A stretch of 64,000 bases of DNA from Anaspis maculata (taxonomy: Eukaryota; Arthropoda; Insecta; Coleoptera; Scraptiidae), in contig OX421965.1 of the NCBI GenBank assembly GCA_949128115.1, forward strand, positions 35,211,681 to 35,275,680, written 5' to 3'. The translations under genes were made by a program, and so were the position numbers. Shown here one piece after another: positions 21,720 to 32,958 of this stretch; positions within the stretch are counted from its first letter, which is position 1, and the number at the start of each line of letters is the position of its first letter. The notes beneath the pieces were generated by a model. It saw only the letters and a list, made by a program, of their open reading frames with translations. It searched no databases and was not told where the DNA came from.

Positions 21720-22560
21720 TTGTTCTAAGTACATGGAAACACATTGGCCCCGTGCACAGAAGCACTTGCGCTGGTGATAACACCTCTCAGCTCTAGGACT
21801 TTTTCACTGTCGACACTCTTCGCCATCATCCCAGAGAACGTTTTGCTCTCACATGGCAGGTATTCTTTCTCGGCTGTGCTCAATGGTTCTTTCATTATAG
21901 ACGCTTGAAACAAAGACTGGATGGTCTGCTTTATCTGAGGTCCAGGCACCACCACTTTTTGCAGGGCGGTTCAGGTCACTTCGTGGAAAACCTTGCAGGT
22001 CGTTCTTGTCTACAAAGGTATTGTAGACGACATGCATGGGAATGGTTTCATGCGAAGCGACAGCACCCTAGCAAACTCATTCTTCACCATCTACTGAGGG
22101 GAACATAGCGACTGCTGGAGCAGCATCCTATTCCAAGGTTTAATGAAAGACTTCGATACCGCCTTCCGCCTCCCAGTAGTCCATTGCCAGAGCCCTCAGA
22201 CGTTGAGGGCACCAAAGATGACAGGGGCTATCAGCATGGAACGTGTGGTCCGCCGGAGGGCCCAGTCGTCGTCTTGAATGAATTGCTTCCCGTTATCGCG
22301 GGCATGGTGGCACCTCCATCAACGTACGTTGAGGCCTGGTCGTTGGAGAATTGTTATTTGCCAAGGACCACGTTCTTCCGTCCCCCTACTTTGATCGACT
22401 TGCGTAGGAAGCTTTTTCGGAAGAATAGGGTTGGTGACAAGAGCGCCGCCAAAACAGTGGCACTTTTCACCGAAAGTGTTGCACGATTAATTGATACCCA
22501 TCTTGACCTTCTCCGTTACCTTCTTCTGGATCGAGGTCAACACCGTCGCGTCGTCTAAAG
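21720..22560 (-). pseudogene. Decayed coding-like island on the minus strand, unrecognised
   Basis: This 0.8 kb patch is clearly richer in G+C than its flanks. Minus-strand frames give protein-like stretches broken by stops: IKQTIQSLFQASIMKEPLST and CESKTFSGMMAKSVDSEKVL at 21725-21955, a frame-shifted run at 21849-22037, and TRSMLIAPVIFGALNV near 22205-22255. The plus strand has a 124-codon frame (22184-22558) without an ATG start. I do not recognise the family; it could be a broken processed gene or an endogenised element. Confidence 0.3.
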
Positions 22561-25500
22561 TGATCACCAAATTTCTTCGACTTCCAGTCAAAAATTTGCG
22601 ATATTTATGTAAGTGGTTGAGCTTGTAAGCATTTCTTTCTGTGGTCAATGTAGAAGCTACTATTTAGAAAATTGCTATTCTGAATCTTCTTCTGAAAACT
22701 GAGTAGGTACCTAGAACTGCATTTGTTTAGCCTGTTTGAGCTTCGGAACGGCTTGTAGAAACCGATTCTCATATCGATGTTTTCTATACTCGGGGTTGAT
22801 CCATTTTGTCCTGTAGATTTCAAAGATCAAAGATCTCCAGCAGTAAGCCTCCCGCAGTTTGGGTGATATTTTTCCAAAAAAGATCTTTTCGAATACTTGA
22901 TAGTCGATATACTCGTTGATAGTGGCATGTAGTACCTAAAGGCTTTGTGTCTTCAGATAACCCTGCGTTGTAATTAGATCTACATCCTTGTGGGATTGAT
23001 GTATTTGACTGACACTTTCTCAAATATCCTATTGGGAAGAACAAATAAAATGATGTGGCTAATCGTGTTAATTGTTTGTTAGTAGGATGAACTTTTTTCG
23101 GTATTACCCTTGATTCATCTTGTCCGATCAGACTCAGACACGCCAAAACTGAAGAAGTATCAGAAAACCATAACATTTTAAATTGTTAAGATTCGACTAT
23201 TTGCTGTTCAACTTTGTTGTCTTGATCTTCATCTTCATTTGCATTAGTGAAGTCCTCTTTGCTACGGAAGCTTGTAAGTTGTGAGTGGAAAAACCGGAAA
23301 GTTCAGTGTACCTCGAGGTGTACCTATTTGAAAATTTGAATTTGACTTTAATATCCACCCGTTATAACCACTTAACATTTAATTTCAGGTAGGTAGTACG
23401 ATGAAAGCTCGAATGTTCGATCTATAATCATTTCAAACGTGTCCGTTTTTCGCTAGGAAAGATCGTGGCTGGGTACGTCCCTCGGTACGTCCCATCAGAG
23501 ATAAAATGCTGGCGTCTTTTGCTGGCACTGGCACTTCTTCAAAGTAGCGATGGTTACAGAAGAATACGTACCATTTTTATTTCTTCACCAAATTCATTTC
23601 CACCCTAATATAATAAGGACTCTCGTGGCTTGTAAACCGTTGAACGCGAAATTTCTCAGTGCTTATGGTCTCGTAGTATCCTTTATTCGCTCCAGTATTC
23701 CCATGTGGATTGTGTTAGGGGCCAGGTGATGCGCACAAAATGCAAGAAAACATGTGGTCTATACAGCACGGCGCCGTCGAATTCCCATGCAACTTTGCTC
23801 TTCGCATGTACACACTCACCAGTTGCTGTCCCAGCTTGGCGGGGAAAAGACCGATAGTTTAGACTCCTACGAACTCTACCGAAACACGCGAAACGAAAAT
23901 ACACGTGCAAGTTCCAAAATTTTATTTCGAGTTTGTGTTTTTGTTTTTTTCCAGTTATTATTGTTTTGTGTTCCCATTTTGAGGATTTACTTATTTTTTT
24001 GGATTACGTTTGGAATTTTCAAAATTTCCGGTAAGTGGTGATTCACAATTTTTTTTTTTTGGTCACGTCTCAGTTTATAGCGTGACATAAAGGTGTGATG
24101 GTTTATCTCGAATTTAGCGCCAAAAAATGTGACCATTTCATAGAAATAATATCATCTTCATCTTTCATCGTCTGCGAAGGTTCGTTCCGCCTTTTGACCT
24201 AGTTCATCAAACTTCTCATATCCTGTATTTATTAATTGGAGCATTTGAAGCATCTAGCTGGCTAAGTTAATTAATTTTTTTTAGCACATGTAACTGTATG
24301 GCCCAATTAATCAATTCGAGTTTTACTCTGAACTAATGGTTTAATCACCGAGGAAACAGTTGTTGCAAGTTGCAAGAATGAAATCCAATGGCAACCGAAT
24401 CAGTTCAAGAGCTAACTCAAACCAACACGAAACCATGAATAACTCTTTCAGATTTTTGAGTTTTCGAATTGAAACTCTCATGCCATTTTAATGTTGATAA
24501 TTTTCATTATACCTAAATGAAAAAAAAAAAAAGATTTCAGTACAAGAGGTGGAAGTAGCCTCGAATTCAGTATTCTTCTCAATTTCAGTATTGGCAAGCC
24601 AGATCGCTAGATCGGGCAACTTGCGATTACTTCGTTCGGACAGAATAGGCTCTCCAACCGCTTGTGGAGTAAAACCGACCAACAGCCGTTTTCACTCTTT
24701 TCTACAATTCATATAACAATTCACTTGCTAAATTCAACTTTTTTGTTCTAAGTAGTGATTTGCAGTACCGAATCGCATCCGGGTCATTTAAAATAAATCG
24801 TGCTCCACTAACACAACAAGTACGCCTTCCAAAAAAACTGGCACTCTATGCCAAAAGACATCGTTCGAACACCAATTCATAAACCTAACCACTATTTTTA
24901 CACCACGCACACAAATATTTTTCACACTTTCTTTTATTGTTCGATTCCTCGTGTGGGCTCACTGCTCTTGGCCTACTAGACAATAATCTTGTATCATAAT
25001 AATTACATAACACAAACGCCGGTATTTCCCACATGGTGTAGTATACGCCCCCTTTCTCAGTTTCCCATACTCTTTTTCTTGATCGAGCATACCTTTGCTT
25101 TCCTACCATCACACAGTAATTATAGTTTTTCTTTTAAGTATACTTTTCTTTTTACAATAATTTTTATTTAGCGTCTATAAAAATATTTTGATCGTTGCCG
25201 CAAATAATTTCAAAGCTCCAAATTACATAAACAGAGTCTTGTTTACGTTTGCGAAAGCTCTTTATTGCATCAACAAACTTCAAATTCGACATTAAATCAG
25301 AATATTACTTTTATTTGAATGCATTTCTCGAATGTTATAGCAGCCATTTACGATGTTGTATTTGGTTATTTGTTTCCACCCTCCAAGGGTGGCAAGACAA
25401 CGGTCGAATAATTGGTTGCATCGTATTCCGCAGACAGTATCCTTATTTTTTGACAGAAATTGAGCTTTGATAGCTCTATTTAAAGGAAGCGATAGCAATA

Positions 25501-26063
25501 GGTACAACTTATCTACTTTTGAAATTTTTTGTCTCGAGCCAAAGCAAAAAAAAATCAGAAAGGTGGATGAAATAATATTTAAGTTCCTACTTGAGTTGTT
25601 ATTTGGATTTTGGATTATTTTGGCTATCAAACTGGCACCCTTGAGGCTGAAAATTTTTCTTGGAAATTGAGACGTACAAAATGAATTGAATTTGTAATGT
25701 GTGATTCAATTGTTCTCGCTTTTCAGCAGCCTCGAGATGCTTGCAATTTCCTTGAATAAAAATGGGAATGACCCATAGAGTCAATGGTACCTACATATTA
25801 TTATATTTCCAAATTTTCCAAAAAGAAGGCTACAGTCCTTTTGTTCGAGAAATCACTAGTTAGAAAGAGCGTGAGTTAGAAATTTGGGCTTGTAGCGTTT
25901 GTTAGAAAGTGTCCCGATAATACCCAAAGGCCGATCTGTTATGATATACTAGAGAACCGGGAAACACTGTCATGGTTAGATCAATCTCTTCGTTCGTTCG
26001 TGATTTTCTAACACACGCTCTTTCTAACCTGCGATCCACCGGTTAGTATCAGTGGTTGGAATT
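22561..26063. other. AT-rich region, no gene recognised
   Basis: Frames of up to 118 codons occur, all low-complexity or AT-driven and with no motif. No TIR pair, LTR or palindrome was identified by eye. Confidence 0.45.
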
Positions 26064-27265
26064 ATAGCCCAGGAATTTTAGGTGAAATTTTGGTCAAACC
26101 CTGAAATAAATATGTCCTTTTTTAAAATTTGCACAAATGGCTCCCAAGAAATGCTTAACAATATACTAAAAGCTCCCGTCCAGCAAGTGTGCGGAACATA
26201 GATGTTTTGAGCAAGAAAGGAATAAGTGCCGCCAAATCTCGTAGCGCCTGATTGAGAGATGATGGAAAACCCTAACTGCATACTCAATTTAATTCTTTTA
26301 TTTTGTTGCTGTCTGCTGAGTTTGGTTCCAATCCATCCAATAGATTTTGAATAATTAAATCGCAAAGTTTTGAATTTGGATAATTTTTATTATTTGACAT
26401 ATGACAGATAAAGAAGTACTTTTAACTGTTCTGAATACAGTTTTCCAACGGCTTCCAAACGACATATTGCATTTCAAGTTCTGTGAATTAAAGATTATGT
26501 CATGTTTTGACAGTGAGTTTTATGTTCGACAGATGACAGCCAAAAATTGACGGGCTCATTCTACAGCAAAACTATGTTTGCATACCAAATGTCAATTCGA
26601 TCAAATCAACCGTTTGGTAGTTATTGTGAAATATCACAGACAGACACACACACAGCCAGGCACACACAAAGTTTGACACACAGACAGACAAACTTATATC
26701 TGGAAATGGTCCTGATCGTCTCAGAGGGGCTCAAAATGGATATTTCCGGGTTCATCTCGAAAAATATTTTTTAGCGCCTTCACAATGCTTTCCCTCCTTT
26801 TTGGTTGGTAGGTCGGGAGAAGGAAAATCACAGAATTCTGTTTCAAAATGTGAATTAGCTTGATTGAAAGGCATTCAGACCAACCTGGGTCCTTCAAAAT
26901 TTTAAGGAATTAAAATTTTACCGAGTTACCACTGTCGCGGAACTTACACCCTTCTTGCTCATCAAAGACTATGACGCTTACATTTCAAGGCCTGGGGCTT
27001 CCAGAACGTGGATCAGCATTGCTTGGGGGACACGTGGGTCAACGTTGAGACTTCCAATACCCTCTTCTGAGCTACAGCAAGAGTTTATCTGATTTGGTGA
27101 CACTTTCCAAGTGCCACCAACTTTCTTGCCCCAAAAAGCTATGTTCCGCACACTTGTCGGGCCGGAGCTTCTAGTATGTTGTTCAGCATTGGTTAAAGGC
27201 CGTTTGTGCAAAATTTCAAAAGGGACATATTTATTTCAGGGTCAAACCCTAAAATGCCTGGGCTA
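26064..27265. repeat. Inverted-repeat element, about 1.2 kb, with internal CA-rich microsatellite
   Basis: TAGCCCAGGAATTTTAG at 26064 pairs with CTAAAATGCCTGGGCTA ending at 27265. Pairing continues through TGAAATAAATATGTCC, TTTGCACAAA and TGTGCGGAACATAG to about 26231 and 27118 (arms about 150-165 bp). The interior holds an impure CACACA/CAGA tract at 26636-26697. No ORF is supported. Confidence 0.75.
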
Positions 27266-27488
27266 TTAGTGTATATGTTAGAAAAATGCCACTGTAGCGT
27301 AGCTTAGAAAATTGATCTTGATCTCCCGGAGACACGTTCGTAGTCGAGCTTTGGTCAATTTATTATAGATTTTTATATGAAGTATGTATGTATTGACGAT
27401 GTTATTAAATCTGTGCCATGCGAACTAACCATTTTGATAAATTAGGTACCATACTCGCATACTCCCAGCTATTCTGACAAGGACAACA

Positions 27489-27513
27489 CGACCTGACCTG
27501 ACCTGACCTGACC
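27489..27513. repeat. Short tandem repeat (ACCTG)n
   Basis: About five perfect copies of ACCTG lie in the otherwise unassigned stretch 27266-27721. Confidence 0.8.
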
Positions 27514-27725
27514 GATTTGCTACGCTGCAGTGGCATATTTCAAATTTGAAAACACTTTCGAGTTTTTTTCATTCATCAATTAGAGAATGAATAAGCATCG
27601 GCCGTAGATGAGTTTTTGCTCGTTGGGGCAGTCGCATGCCGAATTTGAATTTTCTATTTTCAGAAAAGGCCCTCGAAGACCGATTTTACTAATCCATCCC
27701 TCCAGTGGCAATCAAAACCCCTTAG

Positions 27726-28023
27726 GGATAAAGTTGAATTCACAAAGGTTTATTCCTTGACAAAAATCCACCATTCAGGTCTCTTTCGAAAGCTACAAAG
27801 ATGTACTTTGGTTTGAGCCCATTGGTATTTCCGAAATCCAAAAAAAAAACGGAACTTTTGAAATTTGAAAAAAATATTTTTGGTTTTGGCAAATACCAAT
27901 GGGCTCAAACCAAAGTGCATCCTTGTAACTTTCAAAAGGGACCTGAATGATGAATTTCTGTCAAGAAATAAGCCCACAGCGATTGATTTCGCAACGCCCT
28001 ATTTCACCAGTTCAACTCCATCC
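27726..28023. mobile_element. Palindromic MITE at a TTAA-type site (copy 2)
   Basis: The 298 bp element folds end to end: GATAAAGTTGAATT at the left against AGTTCAACTCCATC at the right, through CAAAGATGTACTTTGG / CCAAAGTGCATCCTTG and GAGCCCATTGGTATT / AATACCAATGGGCTC. It is flanked by TTAG (27722-27725, a decayed TTAA) and TTAA (28024-28027). The TTAA target suggests piggyBac-type mobilisation; it has no coding capacity. Confidence 0.8.
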
Positions 28024-28027
28024 TTAA

Positions 28028-29390
28028 GGCTGTTCAACTCGTATACATAAACATAAGCTGTATTTTTCTCGAAGTACTCTCTGCTATCGGTACGATTTTG
28101 GTTATTTGTCATAGGTCTGTACATAATCAAATGAGTAATAATTTTATATTGATAGCGTTTAACCCTGAAAAAGAAATGGCATTACCTCACCCCGCTATTC
28201 TTGGAAATTGAGTAAGCATTAACCTTCTGTTTGCAACTCTGTTCCATGACAGATTATAGCAGGTATACCTACATAACGTAGTATTCAAAGCAAATTTATT
28301 CATAATAATAACGAAGAACAACTAATCTGTTTTTATAGTGCTGACCTACTACCACCACATGTTGCAAAGTTTGATGCAGAAAATTAATGGTTTTATGTTT
28401 TTATATGGTTTTAATTCAAAGCTAAGAACCATCAAGGCCGCAAAAAAGCCAAATGTATGAAGTAACTACGCCCACGGTAGTACGTGGTAATGCTAATAAA
28501 ATGTGGGTGGAAGAACCTACATACATGAACAATTTACATTTTTTCTTTCTACCATTATTGTTTGGGTTGACTATAGTCAAAACAAAACAGCCTTAGGTTT
28601 TCTTAGGTCTCATTTTGTTATTCAGCAAAAGCCAACAAGATTTCTTATAAAGGTAATTAAATTACTATTTTATATAATAAATAAAATGACTGATGGTGTA
28701 ACATGTGAGCAATGCCATTAAGAATTGAAAAAAATTACTATCTAAAATAGTGCTTTTTTCGGATCTGCCGATGTTCACCGTCAAAGTAATTGAATGCAAT
28801 CAAAGTAGGACATCGCTTTTGCCATTAATTCAAATTCCATATAAAGCTAACGCACTTTATACCTAGCGGGGCATATTATTTTTATCTTCGCTCATTTTTA
28901 ACGGATAACCTCTTTCAGCCGGCTGCTTTTTTATATTCAATCATTTTTAAATAGGAATTCGAGATATGTTAAGTAGTCCCAAAGTTTCTACCGCTCCCCT
29001 AGTTTCACACCTTTCAGTTTCTGTCGCGATCGGTTTGAAATTTGTTTTCAAGGTTTCAATGGATCTACTCGTATATACGTTTAGACATTCCAGGAACTCG
29101 AAAAACTATGGGTTCTTGGGTTATTGCCCTTCAGTTGTCATGATGTATTCAATGTCAATTACCGATTTAAATCTTTTTTTTTCACCCTATAGAAAAACCA
29201 ACTGAAAATATGCTTGAAGATGGGATGAAAATAAGTATTTTGATGTACGCAACTCACATGTTTACCCTGTTGAAAACCCATGTGTGTGACTCGATTGTTT
29301 TCATCGAAGAATTTCTTTATTTTTCAAGAGGAAATCGTTGACTACAGCCTTCTTGATCATGTCCTTCCTGTAAGATTATACGCTGCTGAT
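28028..29390. other. AT-rich region, no gene recognised
   Basis: No ORF with a motif, and no inverted or direct repeat of note. Confidence 0.45.
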
Positions 29391-29392
29391 TA

Positions 29393-30326
29393 GGGGAGAT
29401 CTGCCTAAAATGGCATACTTGGGTAAAATGACATACTGAGCTTATTTTGATTTAGGCGTTAAGAATGGTACTCGGGTGCTGTTTACCAATAGTCAAGTTG
29501 AGAAAGCTACATTTCTACCAATTCACATCTTTCTGGTTTGAACGGTTTTGAACGCAGTAACATAACTCCAGAATTTCAGGTACCCGATGTAATAATTCCA
29601 TTCCGATTGAGCCCAAATTCTGTAAATGTGGAAAGCTCATTAAACTGCGATTATTGCTGAAGGTAGTGTATCACTTGGTAATCAGTTTCTTTATAAATTT
29701 ACGAGGCCATCTCATATGCAAGCAACACAGGGTTATGTTATTGGAATTTTGTTAGTTTGGGGCAAAATGGCATACTACTCATCCGGGCAAAATGACATGG
29801 AAATTGACATGTAAAATTTTGACACATTGCGAGTGCGCAGATGTGGTGTCAAAAACTGAAAAATTCATTCGTGCAGTTTGAGTTTGTTCATTTAACAGCA
29901 TTATTGTTTTGTCTTGTTCTGTCTTTGCTGAATTTTTGTTTTACTTTTGTGTTCCAATGTTTTAATATGCCCTTATGTTAATTGAGTATTTTTCGAGTTC
30001 TCTATTATTGCCTCTATAAGTTTATGTCTTGGTCTTATTAGTTCGGGTGGTTTCAGATGAGTCCTCCTAATTTCGGTCATGTTTTTGTATATTTTTCATG
30101 CCTATGTCATTTTACCCACAAGTGAGCCTAAAATGACACAGTGGGGCTATTTTTTAGAACTGGCTTTTTCATGATTGAAACAGTATTCGATGGAGTTTTT
30201 GTCCTGTGGTAGTTATGTGTTGATCTTTTAACTGACAGATGTGACCAAAAGCTTGGCTGTATTTTGATTTTTAGATTTTTTGCTGACGAAAATGCTTAGA
30301 GTATGTCATTTCAGGCAGATCTCCCC
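29393..30326. mobile_element. Tc1/mariner-type MITE, 934 bp, TA target duplication
   Basis: The ends GGGGAGATCTGCCTAAAATG and (reverse complement) GGGGAGATCTGCCTGAAATG form an inverted repeat of about 27 bp with two mismatches. TA duplications sit at 29391-29392 and 30327-30328. The interior repeats AAAATGRCAT in both orientations near 29408, 29427, 29764, 29788, 30106, 30128 and 30303, which could be extra transposase-binding sites. No transposase ORF remains. Confidence 0.85.
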
Positions 30327-30806
30327 TATACCGATTTTCAATTATTACCTGGTTATTTCTGAACTAGTCTATCTCCTAGGTGACGTTCTCTTCGATGCAC
30401 CGTGCAAACAACATGATTTCAATCCGGAGTTGGTGTCAGAAATAGTTTTTATACATTCGAGCAAGTGGGCTGAATGCTCGGCTGAATGACTTAATATTTT
30501 GACAGTAAAATTCCAAATTCAAAGTTTGTTGATCACAATATAGCCGGTTTCAATATTTGTCTTCTGCTCAAAGTTGTTCTGACAATGGGCCCCGATAGCA
30601 AGGCCTACGTGCCAGGTGGAACAATGTTCCATCAACTCCCCGCAATTGATTTAGAAGGTTGTTCTTTCAAAATGTTGTTTCTTTTTTAAGTTCATTACTA
30701 TCAATCGTGCTAACAATGTTTGGAGAGAAAAACTGAAGAAAACTGATATCTGAACTCAGACTGTCTAGTCGAAAAGATATTTAATTTTTTTGCTACTGAA
30801 GAATCT

Positions 30807-30938
30807 TTGAAACAAAATATATCACGGTCTGTCCTTCGCTGTGAATCGCCAAACTTAACACGTGATCACTTTTTATGGCCCTCACGCTCCTCCGATCTCA
30901 ACCCATGTGATTTCTATCTGTGGGCTCCAATAATATAA
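30807..30938 (+). pseudogene. Fragment of a DDE (mariner/Tc-like) transposase
   Basis: One frame reads …LRCESPNLTRDHFLWPSRSS followed by DLNPCDFYLWAP and then stops. This matches the W-P-x-R-S-x-D-L-N-P-x-D-F-x-L-W signature around the second catalytic Asp of insect mariner/Tc-type transposases. Neither the N-terminal part nor the last acidic residue is found in frame. Relic only. A hairpin follows directly at 30964. Confidence 0.7.
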
Positions 30939-30963
30939 CCGCAAGCACAACCCAATCATACGA

Positions 30964-31178
30964 GTACAGTTGGGAGCGAAATGATTCATACGGCACCGCT
31001 AGGAAGTCGGCTGGATTTCAGAAATTTTAGCTGCTTGGATCGTTCTTGAATGCCAGTTTTGATCACGACCAATCTCTAATCAAAACAGGCATTCAAGAAC
31101 AATCCAAGCAGCTAACATTTCTGAAATCCAGCCAACTTCCCAGCGGTGCAGTATGAATCATTTCGCTCCCAACTGTAC
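30964..31178. repeat. Near-perfect 215 bp hairpin
   Basis: GTACAGTTGGGAGCGAAATG at 30964 is reverse-complemented at 31159-31178. Arms of about 92 bp match almost throughout (GCTGGATTTCAGAAAT, GCTGCTTGGATCGTTCTTGA) with a loop of about 30 bp near 31060. It may be a snap-back MITE or the residue of the adjacent transposase element. Confidence 0.85.
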
Positions 31179-31184
31179 ATACGA

Positions 31185-32958
31185 GACATTATATTGTTGT
31201 CACTCCTGTCGATACATCTAAGAGCAATAATTCCGCAGCCAATAATTCCTTTTGAAAGGTCGCAGGGAAAACCCGCAGCAGAATTAATTCTTTGACTGAA
31301 CTCCATAGGTACCCCGATGGCCATCAAAGTGCCACAAATCACGCACCATGGAAGCTCTGATACAACCTGGATTTTTTAGCAGTTCAACCACCTTAGTTCC
31401 TCGAAACGTAATTTGCTTAACAATAGTTTCACGGCTACGTCTCATATGCTCGCCCTTGCATGACGAAAATAAGAGGCCCCCCTGTTGTCCTTATAGTTTT
31501 GTATACACCGTGCGGTGCATATTTTGACACATCATGCAGGTCCCCCCGACAGAATTAAAATTCAAATGCCGGTAGTGTCCGAAAAATTCACAATAGGTAA
31601 CTACAATAATATGCTGGTATCACTGTCGCCTGGCAAAACTGCAGCATTTAAAATTCATAAAAAAGCATTAGCATTTAGATTACCGACAGGTGATAAAAAT
31701 GAAGGTTAAAGGCGATGACACTCGTAGTAGGTAAGGTAATTGGGACGTAATGACGTCGTAACAACGGATCATCTCAAAATTGATTTTTAAAGCAACCATA
31801 GAAACGAAATTGAGGCGAAGAAAACACCTTGTTTATCGAGATGGCTCGGAAGGTTCTATAAATATTCGTTGACAATATGCCGACGGGGTCAAATGCCATT
31901 AACTTACTCAATTGCTATTTTTAAGTGTTACTTTCGTGCATAATGCACAAATCTCGTATGATGTAAATGATGTAATAGTTATTTAGTTCCGAAGAATGAC
32001 CGCACATTATTGTGTTTTGTACTCGCGCATCAGAGGGTGCTTTGTATTCGTGATTTCATTTGACGTACCTATCAAAAATGATAGCTCTCTTTCCTATTTT
32101 CTGCATCAACGTGTCACAAAAGTTCCGGATCAAATTCAAAGTAGGTACTCTAAAACATGTGTCGAAAATAGACCTGTTTCGGCGGCTTTTCCCTCAAAAC
32201 AATTTTGGGAGCGAGAAGTCGGGGGTGGGAAGCTTTCTAATGACACCCTGTATTTATAGGTATCCATAGTTAAAATTCATCAATAATATGAGAAGTATTT
32301 ATTTCTCGCATAGAAATACGAACTATGCAAAAATTGCTTTTTTGGGGAACTCTAGTTTAAGTCCATATTCTCATGTTGTTAATAAGCACTCTTGTAAGTA
32401 CCTACCACCTACTCAGGAGAGTAAAAATACACCAAATGGCAATGTTTGTCTTGTGGAACAATAGGTAGGTACCTACCTACGTGTCAATTCACAAAACATC
32501 TCGCAAAACATGTAAGGCCACGACTCATAAAGTGAACGTGCACAGGGTGGTCCAGGTTTCGAAAGACAAATCTGCACAATCGATCCAGCACTGAAAACAA
32601 ATGATACCATTTTTCTCAGGAAACTCGAATCAGAAATAGACAATAATGTCTTTAAAGTTGAATGTCAGTGTTACATAACAGTTATTGATATGTCAGAAAA
32701 TGTAATTGATCAAATGTAATTTCGCTAATTGCAGAAAGGGGACTACTGACGAATTTCCCGACCTTGACTCTGCTTAGCTCACACAAAAAAAAATTGAAAA
32801 AATTACCAGGAGCCGAGACATTATTATTTCTCAATGTATGTGAGAATATAGGAAGCTGGAAGGTGCGGTTAGATATTATTTACATGATACAATTCATTTA
32901 ATATCTAAATCAGATATCTCCGAAATAAATTTTTAAGAAGTTTCCTTTTAGTCCTGTC
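31185..32958. other. No gene recognised; one transposon-end motif near 32245
   Basis: Mostly AT-rich unique DNA. ACACCCTGTATTTATAGG near 32243 and ACAGGGTGGTCC near 32543 resemble arthropod transposon ends, but the element between them could not be delimited. A GTACCTAC palindromic cluster lies at 32463-32481. Confidence 0.4.

Noticed and set aside
22184..22558. 124-codon plus-strand frame
   Set aside because: It does not begin with ATG; minus-strand frames of the same island look at least as protein-like, so I described the island as a whole.
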